Of a stretch of 64,000 bases of DNA, positions 8,406 to 16,474 are shown piece after piece. The notes below the pieces were generated by a model that saw nothing but the letters and a program-made list of their open reading frames with translations, was not told where the DNA came from and did not search any database. The stretch is taken from the NCBI RefSeq assembly GCF_003448965.1, contig NZ_QRGC01000010.1, positions 62,001 through 126,000 of the forward strand, written 5' to 3'. The number at the start of each line of letters is the position of its first letter. Within the stretch, counting starts at the first letter, position 1. Source of the stretch: Oceanicella sp. SM1341. GTDB taxonomy: Bacteria > Pseudomonadota > Alphaproteobacteria > Rhodobacterales > Rhodobacteraceae. The translations under genes and the position numbers were made by a program.

Positions 8406-9396
8406 GCAGAAAGTGGAGATCATCGTTGGCATCTGTTTCGTGACTCCAAGATCTTAGTTGTGGGCGCCGTGTTGCCGCTGCTTCCGCAAAGGAAACCCCT
8501 GTTAGCCGTTCCGACACTTCCCACAGTCGAGTTGCTATTCTGGCATCGTCCGACAACGGTGGTACCCTGGCGACGGCCGGATAGCCCCGGAGTTCGCAAA
8601 ACCGATCGGGGCCGAAGTATCCTCCCGCGTATGCGTTGTCGGATGTCGCGGCAAACAAAACCGGAAGGGATTGTTGCGCGAGAGGCTGAGTCAGGAGCGG
8701 AAAATAGTTGAGGATGCGCCACCTAAGGGTTTGTCTGCCGACGCTTAGCCTTGCAAGGCAATCTCTCGGAATACCGGGATGCGCCGCAATACTCGTAATC
8801 CCCCAACTACTGGACCAGCTCCGCCGTTGCAGTTCGAACGCGAACAGCAGGCAGGCCAGCTTAGACCGGCAATAGGCCGTCATCGGGTCATAGTTGCTCA
8901 CGGCGTCGAGGTCGTCGAAATCGATCGCACCGTGCCGTGCGAGAATACTCCCCAGAGAAATCACCCGCGCCCCGGAGCCTCGTCGCAGGAGTGGCAGCAG
9001 AGCCGCCGTCAGGGCGAAGTGCCCCAGGTGGTTTGTCCCGATTTGCCGTTCGAAGCCGTTGTCGGTTTCCTGCCGTGCCGGAGGCATCATAACCTCGGCG
9101 CTGTTGACCAGCAGGTCGAGCCGGTCATGGGCGGCGCAGACGCGTTGGCCGAACGTGGATACGGAGATAAAGTTGGCGAGGTCCAGCGTCTCGAACCGAA
9201 CGACCGCGCCGGGCACCAAGGCGCGAAGTTGCGCGATCGCGTCACTTCCCTTGTTCGGGTCGCGACCCGCAAGAATGACCTCGGCCCCCGCTCTTCCAAG
9301 GGCGGCGGCCGCCTCCAGCCCGATGCCGCTGGTTCCGGTTACGATGGCCAAGCGCCCAATTTGCGAGGGCATGTCCCGGGCTGTCCAAATAGTCAT
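8380..9396 (-). CDS. Short-chain dehydrogenase/reductase
   Basis: Starting at the ATG that overlaps the upstream methyltransferase stop (ATGA), the protein is 338 residues. It has the cofactor motif TGTSGIGLE near residue 20, a DL acidic pair (ETLDLAN), active-site serine region ISLGSILA and the catalytic AYCRSKLA. The usual NNAG motif is replaced by NSAE (LLVNSAEVMM). That is unusual, because this turn shapes the central beta-sheet, though the catalytic Tyr and Lys remain. It resembles the Tat-exported SDR at 26002-27081 in overall layout, including the AHPG and YFGP regions, but lacks a signal peptide. It is the last gene of the molybdenum hydroxylase operon. The substrate is unknown. Confidence 0.85.
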   Translation of the reverse strand: MTIWTARDMPSQIGRLAIVTGTSGIGLEAAAALGRAGAEVILAGRDPNKGSDAIAQLRALVPGAVVRFETLDLANFISVSTFGQRVCAAHDRLDLLVNSAEVMMPPARQETDNGFERQIGTNHLGHFALTAALLPLLRRGSGARVISLGSILARHGAIDFDDLDAVSNYDPMTAYCRSKLACLLFAFELQRRSWSSSWGITSIAAHPGIPRDCLARLSVGRQTLRWRILNYFPLLTQPLAQQSLPVLFAATSDNAYAGGYFGPDRFCELRGYPAVARVPPLSDDARIATRLWEVSERLTGVSFAEAAATRRPQLRSWSHETDANDDLHFLPIPVGGLR

Positions 9397-10064
9397 TCGC
9401 CCGGCAACCGACTGGCTGGATTGTCTCGAGCGATAGAAGATGGGAGTCGAGGTGCACGCCGGGTGATCTTGTAGACCGAGGCCGGCGGCAGGTTCCACAC
9501 TGTCCCGCCGATACGCCGCGACTTGAGTCCGAGGCGGTCGAGGATCGGGCGCGGCACGGGGCAGCGCGGACCGTAGGTGAACTGATAGAACCCGGCACTT
9601 GGCCGCAGGCAATCGAAGGCATTGGCAAGAATGGCGAGCACGGTGCGTGGCGGCATCGACAATAGACCGAGACCACTGATGACTGCGCCGGCTTCCCCTT
9701 GGGCAAACAGGTCTCTCGGTCGGATTCGTGACGCATCGCCTTCGACGACACGGGCCTCGGGATAACGCGCGCGCAACAGGGCGGCGAACTCCGGCCCGTA
9801 TTCGACCAGTGTCAGATTGGCGGGGGGGATGCCACGCTCGACAATTGCGCGGGTGAACACTCCCGTTCCGGGGCCGAGCTCCAGAATGGGAGCGCTTGAG
9901 GGTTTGATCTCGCGGGTAATGAGGCGAGCGAGGGCCGCGCTGGAAGGGGCTACCGCCGCTACTTGGAGCGGGTGCGCGGCCCAGGTGCGCAGGAACAACC
10001 TCAGATCAGGCATCCTGCGCTCTGGATCATTTGTCGAAGTTGGTGATGGGCGGTGGTCAAGCAT
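9393..10064 (-). CDS. SAM-dependent methyltransferase, phospholipid N-methyltransferase (PmtA)-like
   Basis: The 223-residue protein carries class I methyltransferase motifs: ILELGPGTGVFTRAI, LTLVEYGPEFA, RVVEGDAS and VISGLGLLSMPP. The N-terminal stretch RLFLRTWAAHPLQVAAVAPSS and the later YQFTYGPRCPV region are characteristic of the Rhodobacter/rhizobial PmtA family, which methylates phosphatidylethanolamine towards phosphatidylcholine. Here it lies inside a putative molybdenum hydroxylase operon, so another substrate is possible. An internal ATG at 10013 (MPDLRLF) is an alternative start; I kept the upstream ATG because GAGAGAC precedes it at good spacing. Its stop overlaps the SDR start by four bases. 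Confidence 0.75.
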   Translation of the reverse strand: MLDHRPSPTSTNDPERRMPDLRLFLRTWAAHPLQVAAVAPSSAALARLITREIKPSSAPILELGPGTGVFTRAIVERGIPPANLTLVEYGPEFAALLRARYPEARVVEGDASRIRPRDLFAQGEAGAVISGLGLLSMPPRTVLAILANAFDCLRPSAGFYQFTYGPRCPVPRPILDRLGLKSRRIGGTVWNLPPASVYKITRRAPRLPSSIARDNPASRLPGE

Positions 10065-10076
10065 GACTTCTGTCTC

Positions 10077-12395
10077 TCATGTGTATGCGGTCCGCAGGAC
10101 CGACCGGGTCTGGCGCTCCCCGATGGTTTCGGTCGCTGCCAGCGGCAGCGATCGAATTCGATGACCCGTCGCGGCGAAGATCGCATTGCCAAGAGCGGGG
10201 GCGATCGGGATCACTCCGGTTTCACCGGCCCCGCCCGGCAACTCCTCGCTGGGGACGATCTCGACCGTGATCCGTGGCGCGTTGCGCAGGCGCTGGACCT
10301 GAAAGTCGTGGAAATTCGACTCGACGATGGATCCGTTCTCCACGGTATTCTCGCTCATCAGCGCTGTGGTTAACCCCCAGAGAATGCTACCTTCCATCTG
10401 CGCGATGACCTGATCCGGGTTAATCACAGTGCCTACGTCGACGGCGCAGGACACCTCGTCGACCGTGATCTCGCCGTCATTCGCCACCGTGACTTCGACC
10501 ACCTGTGCGACAACGCTGTAATAGGCGCCGCCGATGGCAATGCCGCGGCCCCGGCCTGGAGGCAATGGGCTGCCCCAGTCGGCCATCGCGGCGACGCGGT
10601 CGAGCACGGTCAGAAGGCGCGGACTGTCCACCAGAAGTCGTCGGCGGTATTCCAGCGGATCGGTGCCCGCGGCATGGGCGCATTCGTCGAAGAAGGATTC
10701 CGCGAAAAAGACGTTGTGCGAAAAGCCATTCGACCGCCAGAGACCAACACGGATATTGCTGGGGACATGGTGCGACCCAACATGCTGATTTGGGATCGCG
10801 TAATGCGGGCTTTCCAGTCCTTCCGACGTTAGGAAGTCACCCTCGGGATTCCCGCCTCCTGTAATGGGCAACAGACGGCCCATCAGTCCTTGCGCGACCG
10901 ACTGTCCGGCGACCCGCGCCTCGTAGGCGATGGGCAGTCCGTCTTCGCCTAACGCCGCCCGCAGGCGGGCGCGGGCGTGACTTCGATAGATGCCGCGTCC
11001 AATGTCCTCTTCTCGCGACCAGAGCAACTTGACCGGTCGATCCGGGTGAAGCGCAGCCAGGAAGGCTGCCTGCTGAACCACGTCCAACTCGGTCCGCCTG
11101 CCGAAGGCGCCCCCGTTCTGCATCACGTTCACCGTAATATCGTCCAGGTCGATTCCGGCCGCCGCGGCGCCCCGGGAAACCCCCCACCGGGCCGAGGTCA
11201 GGGACTGCGACGAGACCCACGCCTCGGCGGTGCCGTCACTGCGGACCAGTACCGTGGCATTCATCGACTCCATGCAGGCATGGGTGACAAGCGGTGCGGA
11301 GTAGGCGGCCTCAACCAGATGGTCAGGCGTGTCCGGGAACGGCTCGCCCTCCTCATGAACTACGTTAGGCTCATCGCTGTCGAGAGCAGTCTCCATCCGT
11401 TGGGTCAGTTCTACGCCTGAAAGATCGTCCCATTCTGTTGGCGTCCACGCGATTTCGGCCCGCCAGAGGGCCTGCTCGGCGGTCCACCAGCTGTCTGCAA
11501 TCACTGCGACGCTGGTGTCTTCGATCACTACGACGTCAACAATACCCCGTATCTCGCGTAGCTCTGCCTCGTTCACCACCCGGGCCACCGCTGCACCGGT
11601 CACGGGCGCTTGCCGGATCGAGGCATGAAGCATCTGGGGCTGGATCACGTCCATGCCAAAGACCGGCAATCCGCGCACCTTGGCCGGAATGTCAACGCGC
11701 GGTTGGGACCGGCCGATGAGCTGCCAATCTGAAGCCGGCTTCAGCTCCGGGCTCTCGGGCGGTGGTATTGTCGCTGCCGCGAGGGCCAAATGACCATAGG
11801 TCAGGCTGGTTCCGGTCGCCTCATGAACCACGCTGCCGTCGCCCGGGGTCGTCAGTTCAGTGGGCGCCACGCCCATTTCGGCTGCGGCGGCGCCAACCAG
11901 CATGTGGCGGGCCGCAGCACCGGCCTGACGCAGACTGGTCCACAATTCATACGTCGACGACGAGGCCCCTGTGGACACGATTGAGGCCGCACCCAATGCG
12001 CGTCGCCCCAGCCAGTGAAGTGGGCCGCTGGCCTCTTCGGGGCGGATGCCGAGTTGCGATGCCCATCCGCCATAGACGGGGAGCACCTCTGTCGGATGTT
12101 CGACCGATATGCGGTTGTCGAAGGGAATGCCCAGTTCCTCGGCCACCAGCATGGCGATGCCGGTGTGAATGCCTTGGCCCATCTCTGTTTTCGGCACGAA
12201 GACAGAGACCGTGCCGTCGGTGTAGATAGCGACGAACGCATTCAGCACCGCGCGGTCGCCGTCGACAAACCCGTCCGGGCCGTCGATATCCACGCTTGCC
12301 AGATAGCCTATGCCAGCGGTGGCTGCGACCGCGACAGTGCCGCTGAGCACCGCGCCGGTAATGAGAAAACTGCGACGGGATAGCAAACGTGGCAT
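10077..12395 (-). CDS. iorB: Molybdopterin-binding subunit of an isoquinoline-1-oxidoreductase-like dehydrogenase, Tat-exported
   Basis: The 772-residue protein begins with a twin-arginine signal (LSRRSFLITGAVLSGTVAVAA), so it is probably moved folded into the periplasm with its cofactor. Body motifs fit the xanthine dehydrogenase family molybdopterin subunit of the IorB type: VSVFVPKTEMGQGIHTGIAM, the duplicated aldehyde-oxidase fold, GGAFGRRTELDVVQQAAFLA and GGAGETGVIPIAPALGNAI. IorB-type enzymes hydroxylate N-heterocycles or oxidise aldehydes with a small 2Fe-2S partner, which is the gene just upstream. No FAD subunit or cytochrome c gene is adjacent, so the electron acceptor must be encoded elsewhere. 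The substrate is unknown. Confidence 0.88.
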   Translation of the reverse strand: MPRLLSRRSFLITGAVLSGTVAVAATAGIGYLASVDIDGPDGFVDGDRAVLNAFVAIYTDGTVSVFVPKTEMGQGIHTGIAMLVAEELGIPFDNRISVEHPTEVLPVYGGWASQLGIRPEEASGPLHWLGRRALGAASIVSTGASSSTYELWTSLRQAGAAARHMLVGAAAAEMGVAPTELTTPGDGSVVHEATGTSLTYGHLALAAATIPPPESPELKPASDWQLIGRSQPRVDIPAKVRGLPVFGMDVIQPQMLHASIRQAPVTGAAVARVVNEAELREIRGIVDVVVIEDTSVAVIADSWWTAEQALWRAEIAWTPTEWDDLSGVELTQRMETALDSDEPNVVHEEGEPFPDTPDHLVEAAYSAPLVTHACMESMNATVLVRSDGTAEAWVSSQSLTSARWGVSRGAAAAGIDLDDITVNVMQNGGAFGRRTELDVVQQAAFLAALHPDRPVKLLWSREEDIGRGIYRSHARARLRAALGEDGLPIAYEARVAGQSVAQGLMGRLLPITGGGNPEGDFLTSEGLESPHYAIPNQHVGSHHVPSNIRVGLWRSNGFSHNVFFAESFFDECAHAAGTDPLEYRRRLLVDSPRLLTVLDRVAAMADWGSPLPPGRGRGIAIGGAYYSVVAQVVEVTVANDGEITVDEVSCAVDVGTVINPDQVIAQMEGSILWGLTTALMSENTVENGSIVESNFHDFQVQRLRNAPRITVEIVPSEELPGGAGETGVIPIAPALGNAIFAATGHRIRSLPLAATETIGERQTRSVLRTAYT

Positions 12396-12416
12396 CTGGA
12401 TGACCTCGATTTCGGA

Positions 12417-12881
12417 TCAGGTTTCGGACAGCGCCGCGGCGGCCCGGTGAATTGCCCGCCGGATGCGGGGATAGGTTCCGCATCGGCAGATATTGGAGAT
12501 TTCCTCATCGATTTCGGCGTCGGTGGGGTTTGGGTTGGACGCCAGAAGCGCAGTCGCCGCGATGATGAAGCCCGGCTGACAGAAGCCGCACTGCGGTACC
12601 TGTTCGTCGATCCAAGCCTGCTGGACGACCGAGAGCGTTCCATCCGGCTCGGCGAGCCCTTCGATCGTCACCACCTCGGCGCCTTCGAGATCGCCTGCGA
12701 AGGTCACGCAGGAGGGTACGGACACGCCGTTGACGAGAACCCGGCAGGCGCCGCACTGGGCCACACCGCAGCCGTACTTTGGGCCGAGGATGCCGAGGTC
12801 CTCGCGCAACACCCAAAGGAGGGGCTTGTCCTGGTCTACGTCCAGATCGACTGGAGCGTTGTTGACTGTGAATGTGACCAT
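12417..12881 (-). CDS. iorA: (2Fe-2S)-binding subunit of an IorA-type molybdenum hydroxylase
   Basis: From the ATG at 12881, with AGGAG seven bases upstream, the protein is 154 residues. It holds the plant-type 2Fe-2S cysteine set GCGVAQCGACRVLVNG and the C-terminal helical 2Fe-2S set CGFCQPGFI ... ICRCGTYPRIRRAI, both expected for the small subunit of xanthine dehydrogenase family enzymes. It relays electrons from the molybdenum centre of the adjacent large subunit. It has no signal peptide and probably travels with the Tat-exported partner. It is the first gene of the operon and is divergent from a two-component system, which may control it. Confidence 0.92.
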   Translation of the reverse strand: MVTFTVNNAPVDLDVDQDKPLLWVLREDLGILGPKYGCGVAQCGACRVLVNGVSVPSCVTFAGDLEGAEVVTIEGLAEPDGTLSVVQQAWIDEQVPQCGFCQPGFIIAATALLASNPNPTDAEIDEEISNICRCGTYPRIRRAIHRAAAALSET

Positions 12882-13172
12882 GACGGCTCCTGAACTCAAT
12901 TGCGGACCCGGTTGGTGACGGTATTTGCCGGGTGCTCGTGATAGTGGTGCGAAGCGGTTGGACCTTCTGCCTCGCGCTTCGGTTCATGCACGCTACCCGG
13001 ATCCTGTCGCGCGGCTGTGCCGGCTCGGTCGCGGTTTGTATCAATGTGTATCGGGATCGGGGGAAGCCGCCGCCTGGGCTCGGTGGCGCTTACAAACGGA
13101 TACAGTTTGGAACGAGCCTTGGGCTAAAAAGGGGATATAGTAGGGAACAAGTTTAACACTGAAGGACTTGCC

Positions 13173-13898
13173 ATGACGCAAGTACCCCACATTGCCGTCG
13201 TCGACGATCACCGCGATATCCGCGACTTGGTCTCGAAATATCTGCAGCAACAAGGCTATCGGGTCAGCACTGCAGAAAATGGCACCGGCCTCAGGCGGAT
13301 CGTCGAGACCGGGGCGCCGGACCTGGTCGTGCTCGACATCATGATGCCGGGCGAGGACGGCCTGACACTCTGCCGGGAACTGCGTTCGCGGTCGGGGCCG
13401 GACATTCCTATTATATTCCTGACCGCGCGGAGCGACGAGACAGATCGCGTGATCGGTCTGGAACTTGGTGCCGACGATTACCTCGTCAAACCGTTTTCTT
13501 CTCGTGAGCTCGTCGCCCGCATCAAAGCCGTTCTACGCCGGGTGAACAGCCTGCCTCCTCAGCGGGCCGCTCGACGGCCCGGTGTCGTGCGTTTCGACCG
13601 TTGGGTACTCAGCCTGTCGCGGCGAGAACTGCAAGGTGACGACGGGGTCGGGATCCCACTGTCAACCGCCGAATTCCGGTTGCTGAAAGTGCTGGTCGAA
13701 CATCCTGGCATGGTGCTTAGCCGCGATCAGCTTCTGGACTTGACCGTAGGACGTGAGGCCGATCCATTCGACCGGTCCATCGACAACCAGATCAGTCGTC
13801 TACGCCGCAAGGTGGAAAGCGACCCGAAATCCCCCACCATCATTCAGACCCATCGCGGCGGCGGATACAGCTTCATGCCGGAGGTCTTCGCAGATTGA
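13173..13898 (+). CDS. OmpR/PhoB-family response regulator
   Basis: The 241-residue protein has a receiver domain with the acidic pair D11/D12, the phosphoacceptor D55 in VVLDIMMPGEDG and the switch lysine in DDYLVKPFS. A winged-helix DNA-binding domain follows, ending LRRKVESDPKSPTIIQTHRGGGYSF. It forms an operon with the histidine kinase that overlaps its stop. The divergent position relative to the molybdenum hydroxylase operon, with a 291-base spacer, suggests that it controls that operon. The signal is unknown. The stretch TAAAAAGGGGATATAG about 50 bases upstream of the start may hold part of the promoter. Confidence 0.94.
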   Translation: MTQVPHIAVVDDHRDIRDLVSKYLQQQGYRVSTAENGTGLRRIVETGAPDLVVLDIMMPGEDGLTLCRELRSRSGPDIPIIFLTARSDETDRVIGLELGADDYLVKPFSSRELVARIKAVLRRVNSLPPQRAARRPGVVRFDRWVLSLSRRELQGDDGVGIPLSTAEFRLLKVLVEHPGMVLSRDQLLDLTVGREADPFDRSIDNQISRLRRKVESDPKSPTIIQTHRGGGYSFMPEVFAD

Positions 13899-15313
13899 AC
13901 CGCCTAGTGGGCATCCTGCAAAAAAGCGTGACGGCACAGTTGCTCTTGTCGATGCTGGTCGCGCTTTTCGCATCACAGGCGATCGGCTTCGCGATCCTAT
14001 GGGACTACCTGCAGAGTGACCTGCGCGCGGCTGCCCGAGCGGAACTCGCCAGTCGTGCCGCCGCGGTGGCTCGTTTGGCTCAGACGGTGCCTCCGGACCT
14101 GCTGGACGAACTCCTGCCGATCTCCAGCACGGATACCTCGCGTTTCTGGATCTCCAACGACCGACAGGTAGCGATCGAGTCTTGGGTGCAGCAGGCCTTC
14201 GAACGTTTTGAGGTGCCGCTTCATGACATCCTCGGAGAAGAGGGGAGGGCCAACGCCGGGTATCGCCTGCCTGCCGGCGTCGATGCAGGTTACTTCATGG
14301 AGGGTGCCGAATGGTCGCTTTCCACGGCGGACCGTTCCGAGCTTCCAATCCTTACCCGGTCCCTCGACTTTGCGCGGCAGAATGGGGCCGGTGTGATCGT
14401 TCCGATCGGTGACGGACGGGTGCTCAACGCTGCGCATTACAAGAACATCAATCCGGCGCTCTGGCGTACCCATTTGCCATTGTCGCTGGCTCTCACGGCG
14501 ATACTTGTTTCCCTTGTCGGGGTGTTGACTGTGCGACGCATCGCGAGCCCGCTGCGGCAGTTGACCCGGGCGGCCGAATTGTTGGGTCGAGGCGAGCAGG
14601 TATCAGCGTTAGCGGTACATGGACCCGAGGACATCAGGCGCACGACCGTCGCTTTCAACAGCATGCAGGAGCGACTCCAACGCTTCGTGGCGGACCGCAC
14701 CCGCATGCTGGCCGCAATCGGCCACGACCTACGCACCCCGCTCACGACTCTTCGCTTGAGGGCGGAATTGGTCGACGACGCCGAATTGCGCGACCGGATG
14801 CTTGCAACCATCGACGAGATGCAGGCGATGACCGAAGCCACTCTTTCCCTCGTCAGCCAGGACACGAGTAGCGAACCGACGCGGACCATCGACCTGACGG
14901 CTTTGGTCGAAAGCGTGTGCGACGATCTTGCCGAAATAGGACATCCTGTCCGTTTCGTGCCCGGAGAGAGGCAGGACTACCGTTGCCGTCCAGAGGGACT
15001 GAAACGTGTTCTGCGCAATCTGATCGAGAATGCGGTCCGCTATGCCGGCGGCGCCGACGTCCGGCTTGTCACCGACGAAAAGGGTGTGACCATCTTCGTC
15101 GAGGACGAAGGGCCGGGTATTCCTTTCGGCGACCTAGAGGAAGTCTTCACACCATTCTTCCGCCTTGAAGAGTCGCGGTCGCGGGAGACCGGGGGAATTG
15201 GCCTTGGCCTCTCGATCGCCCGCGCAATTGCCCGTCAGCACGGCGGCGACATCGTCTTGACCCAGCGCGATCCCGGCCTGAGGGCCGCCCTTGTTCTGCC
15301 GCAGGCGGCTTGA
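13895..15313 (+). CDS. Membrane sensor histidine kinase
   Basis: The start was taken at the TTG overlapping the response-regulator stop (TTGA), because GGAGG precedes it; a GTG at 13907 is the alternative. The 472-residue protein has one membrane segment near residues 15-38, a periplasmic sensor region of about 150 residues and a second membrane segment near 190-212. A HAMP linker (RRIASPLRQLTRAAELLGRG), an H-box GHDLRTPL with phosphoacceptor H277, and an ATPase domain (N-box RNLIENAVRYAGG, G-boxes DEGPGIP and GIGLGLSIA) follow. It should phosphorylate the preceding regulator. The sensed compound could be the substrate of the periplasmic molybdenum hydroxylase; that is inference. Confidence 0.93.
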   Translation: MNRLVGILQKSVTAQLLLSMLVALFASQAIGFAILWDYLQSDLRAAARAELASRAAAVARLAQTVPPDLLDELLPISSTDTSRFWISNDRQVAIESWVQQAFERFEVPLHDILGEEGRANAGYRLPAGVDAGYFMEGAEWSLSTADRSELPILTRSLDFARQNGAGVIVPIGDGRVLNAAHYKNINPALWRTHLPLSLALTAILVSLVGVLTVRRIASPLRQLTRAAELLGRGEQVSALAVHGPEDIRRTTVAFNSMQERLQRFVADRTRMLAAIGHDLRTPLTTLRLRAELVDDAELRDRMLATIDEMQAMTEATLSLVSQDTSSEPTRTIDLTALVESVCDDLAEIGHPVRFVPGERQDYRCRPEGLKRVLRNLIENAVRYAGGADVRLVTDEKGVTIFVEDEGPGIPFGDLEEVFTPFFRLEESRSRETGGIGLGLSIARAIARQHGGDIVLTQRDPGLRAALVLPQAA

Positions 15314-15406
15314 ACTCGGAGCCTCGACAATCTGTCTCTTGCCCGTTTCAAGTGGGATATCGGATACTGGATCATCGGCAGGTAGTGACGATCAATCCGA
15401 TCCATG

Positions 15407-15415
15407 GAGCCGCTG
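15407..15415. repeat. Target-site duplication, left copy
   Basis: GAGCCGCTG directly precedes the left inverted repeat of the insertion sequence. The identical nine bases directly follow the right inverted repeat. Nine-base duplications are typical of the IS903 subgroup of the IS5 family. Confidence 0.9.
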
Positions 15416-16465
15416 GGCTTTGTTGCGCAAAGGCTGAAGGGGATTCATCTCACGAATCCAGCGTGGTAGCTGGCTTGCATGAGCAGACCCATGCCGCCGA
15501 GCTACAAGACCCAGAACTGGCCGGCCTACAACGAAGCGCTGAAGCAGCGCGGCTCCCTGACGATCTGGTTCGATCCGGACATGGTGTGGGTGCCGCCGCC
15601 AACCGGCAGGCGAGGCAGGCAGCCACAGTATAGCGATGCCGCGATCCAGACGTGCCTGACGATGAAAGTGCTATTTGGCATGCCCCTCAGGCAGACGACC
15701 GGCTTCGTGGAGAGCCTGCTCCGCCTGGTCGGCCTCCACTGGGCGGTGCCGGACTTCAGCACCTTGAGCCGGCGCCAGAAAACCCTGTCCGTGTCCATCC
15801 CCTACAGAGGCTCGCACGGGTCGCTGAACCTGCTGATCGACAGCACAGGCATCAAAGCGGAGGGCGAAGGCGAGTGGCATGCGCGCAAGCATGGCGGCGC
15901 GAAACGCCGTCTGTGGCGCAAGATCCACATCGGCGTCGACGAACAGACGCTGGAGATCAGAGCTATCGAGATCACTGGCAGCAACGTTGGTGACGCGCCG
16001 ATGCTGCCCGAGCTGCTTGATCAGATCCCCGCTGAGGTGGAACTCGGCTCTGTCACCGCGGATGGTGCCTACGACACCCGCAAGTGCCATGACGCCGTCG
16101 CCGACCGTGGCGCCTATGCAGTCATACCGCCACGCAGGAACGCGAAACCGTGGAAGCCTTCGACGCCCGGCGCCATCGCCCGGAACGAGGCACTGCGCAC
16201 ATCGAAATACCTCGGCCGTGCAATCTGGAGAAAATGGAGCGGATACCACCGCCGTAGCCGCGCCGAGACGAAGATGCATTGTGTGAAGTCACTGGGGCAG
16301 AGCCTCATGGCACGTGACTTCGATCGCCAAGTTGCCGAACTCCAGATCCGCGCTGCCGACCTGAACGGCTACACCGCGCTCGGCATACCTGTCACCGAGC
16401 CCATGGGGTAAGTGCGTCTGGGGAAAGGGGAGGTCCGGGCTCCACGCTCTTTGCGCAACAAAGCC
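15416..16465 (+). mobile_element. IS5-family (IS903 subgroup) insertion sequence, apparently complete
   Basis: The 1050-bp element is bounded by perfect 17-bp inverted repeats GGCTTTGTTGCGCAAAG (15416-15432, and its complement at 16449-16465) and flanked by a perfect 9-bp target duplication. The termini resemble those of IS903, and the length matches that group. It contains one intact transposase gene. The interrupted sequence on the right encodes the remains of a LysR-type regulator, so the element inserted in the helix-turn-helix part of that gene. The perfect duplication and repeats suggest a fairly recent insertion that may still be mobile. Confidence 0.93.
15479..16411 (+). CDS. IS5-family transposase
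   Basis: The 310-residue DDE transposase has an N-terminal DNA-binding half (RGRQPQYSDAAIQTCLTMKVLFGMPL). Its catalytic acidic residues sit in LLIDSTGIKAEGEGEW, SVTADGAYDTRKC and RRSRAETKMHCVKSLG. The arrangement and length match the IS903 subgroup of IS5. The frame is uninterrupted and fills almost the entire element. It acts on the terminal inverted repeats at 15416-15432 and 16449-16465. The start ATG is followed by a second ATG (MSRPMPPS), so initiation could be four codons later. Confidence 0.95.
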   Translation: MSRPMPPSYKTQNWPAYNEALKQRGSLTIWFDPDMVWVPPPTGRRGRQPQYSDAAIQTCLTMKVLFGMPLRQTTGFVESLLRLVGLHWAVPDFSTLSRRQKTLSVSIPYRGSHGSLNLLIDSTGIKAEGEGEWHARKHGGAKRRLWRKIHIGVDEQTLEIRAIEITGSNVGDAPMLPELLDQIPAEVELGSVTADGAYDTRKCHDAVADRGAYAVIPPRRNAKPWKPSTPGAIARNEALRTSKYLGRAIWRKWSGYHRRSRAETKMHCVKSLGQSLMARDFDRQVAELQIRAADLNGYTALGIPVTEPMG

Positions 16466-16474
16466 GAGCCGCTG
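16466..16474. repeat. Target-site duplication, right copy
   Basis: GAGCCGCTG immediately follows the right inverted repeat and repeats the nine bases left of the element at 15407-15415. Confidence 0.9.
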
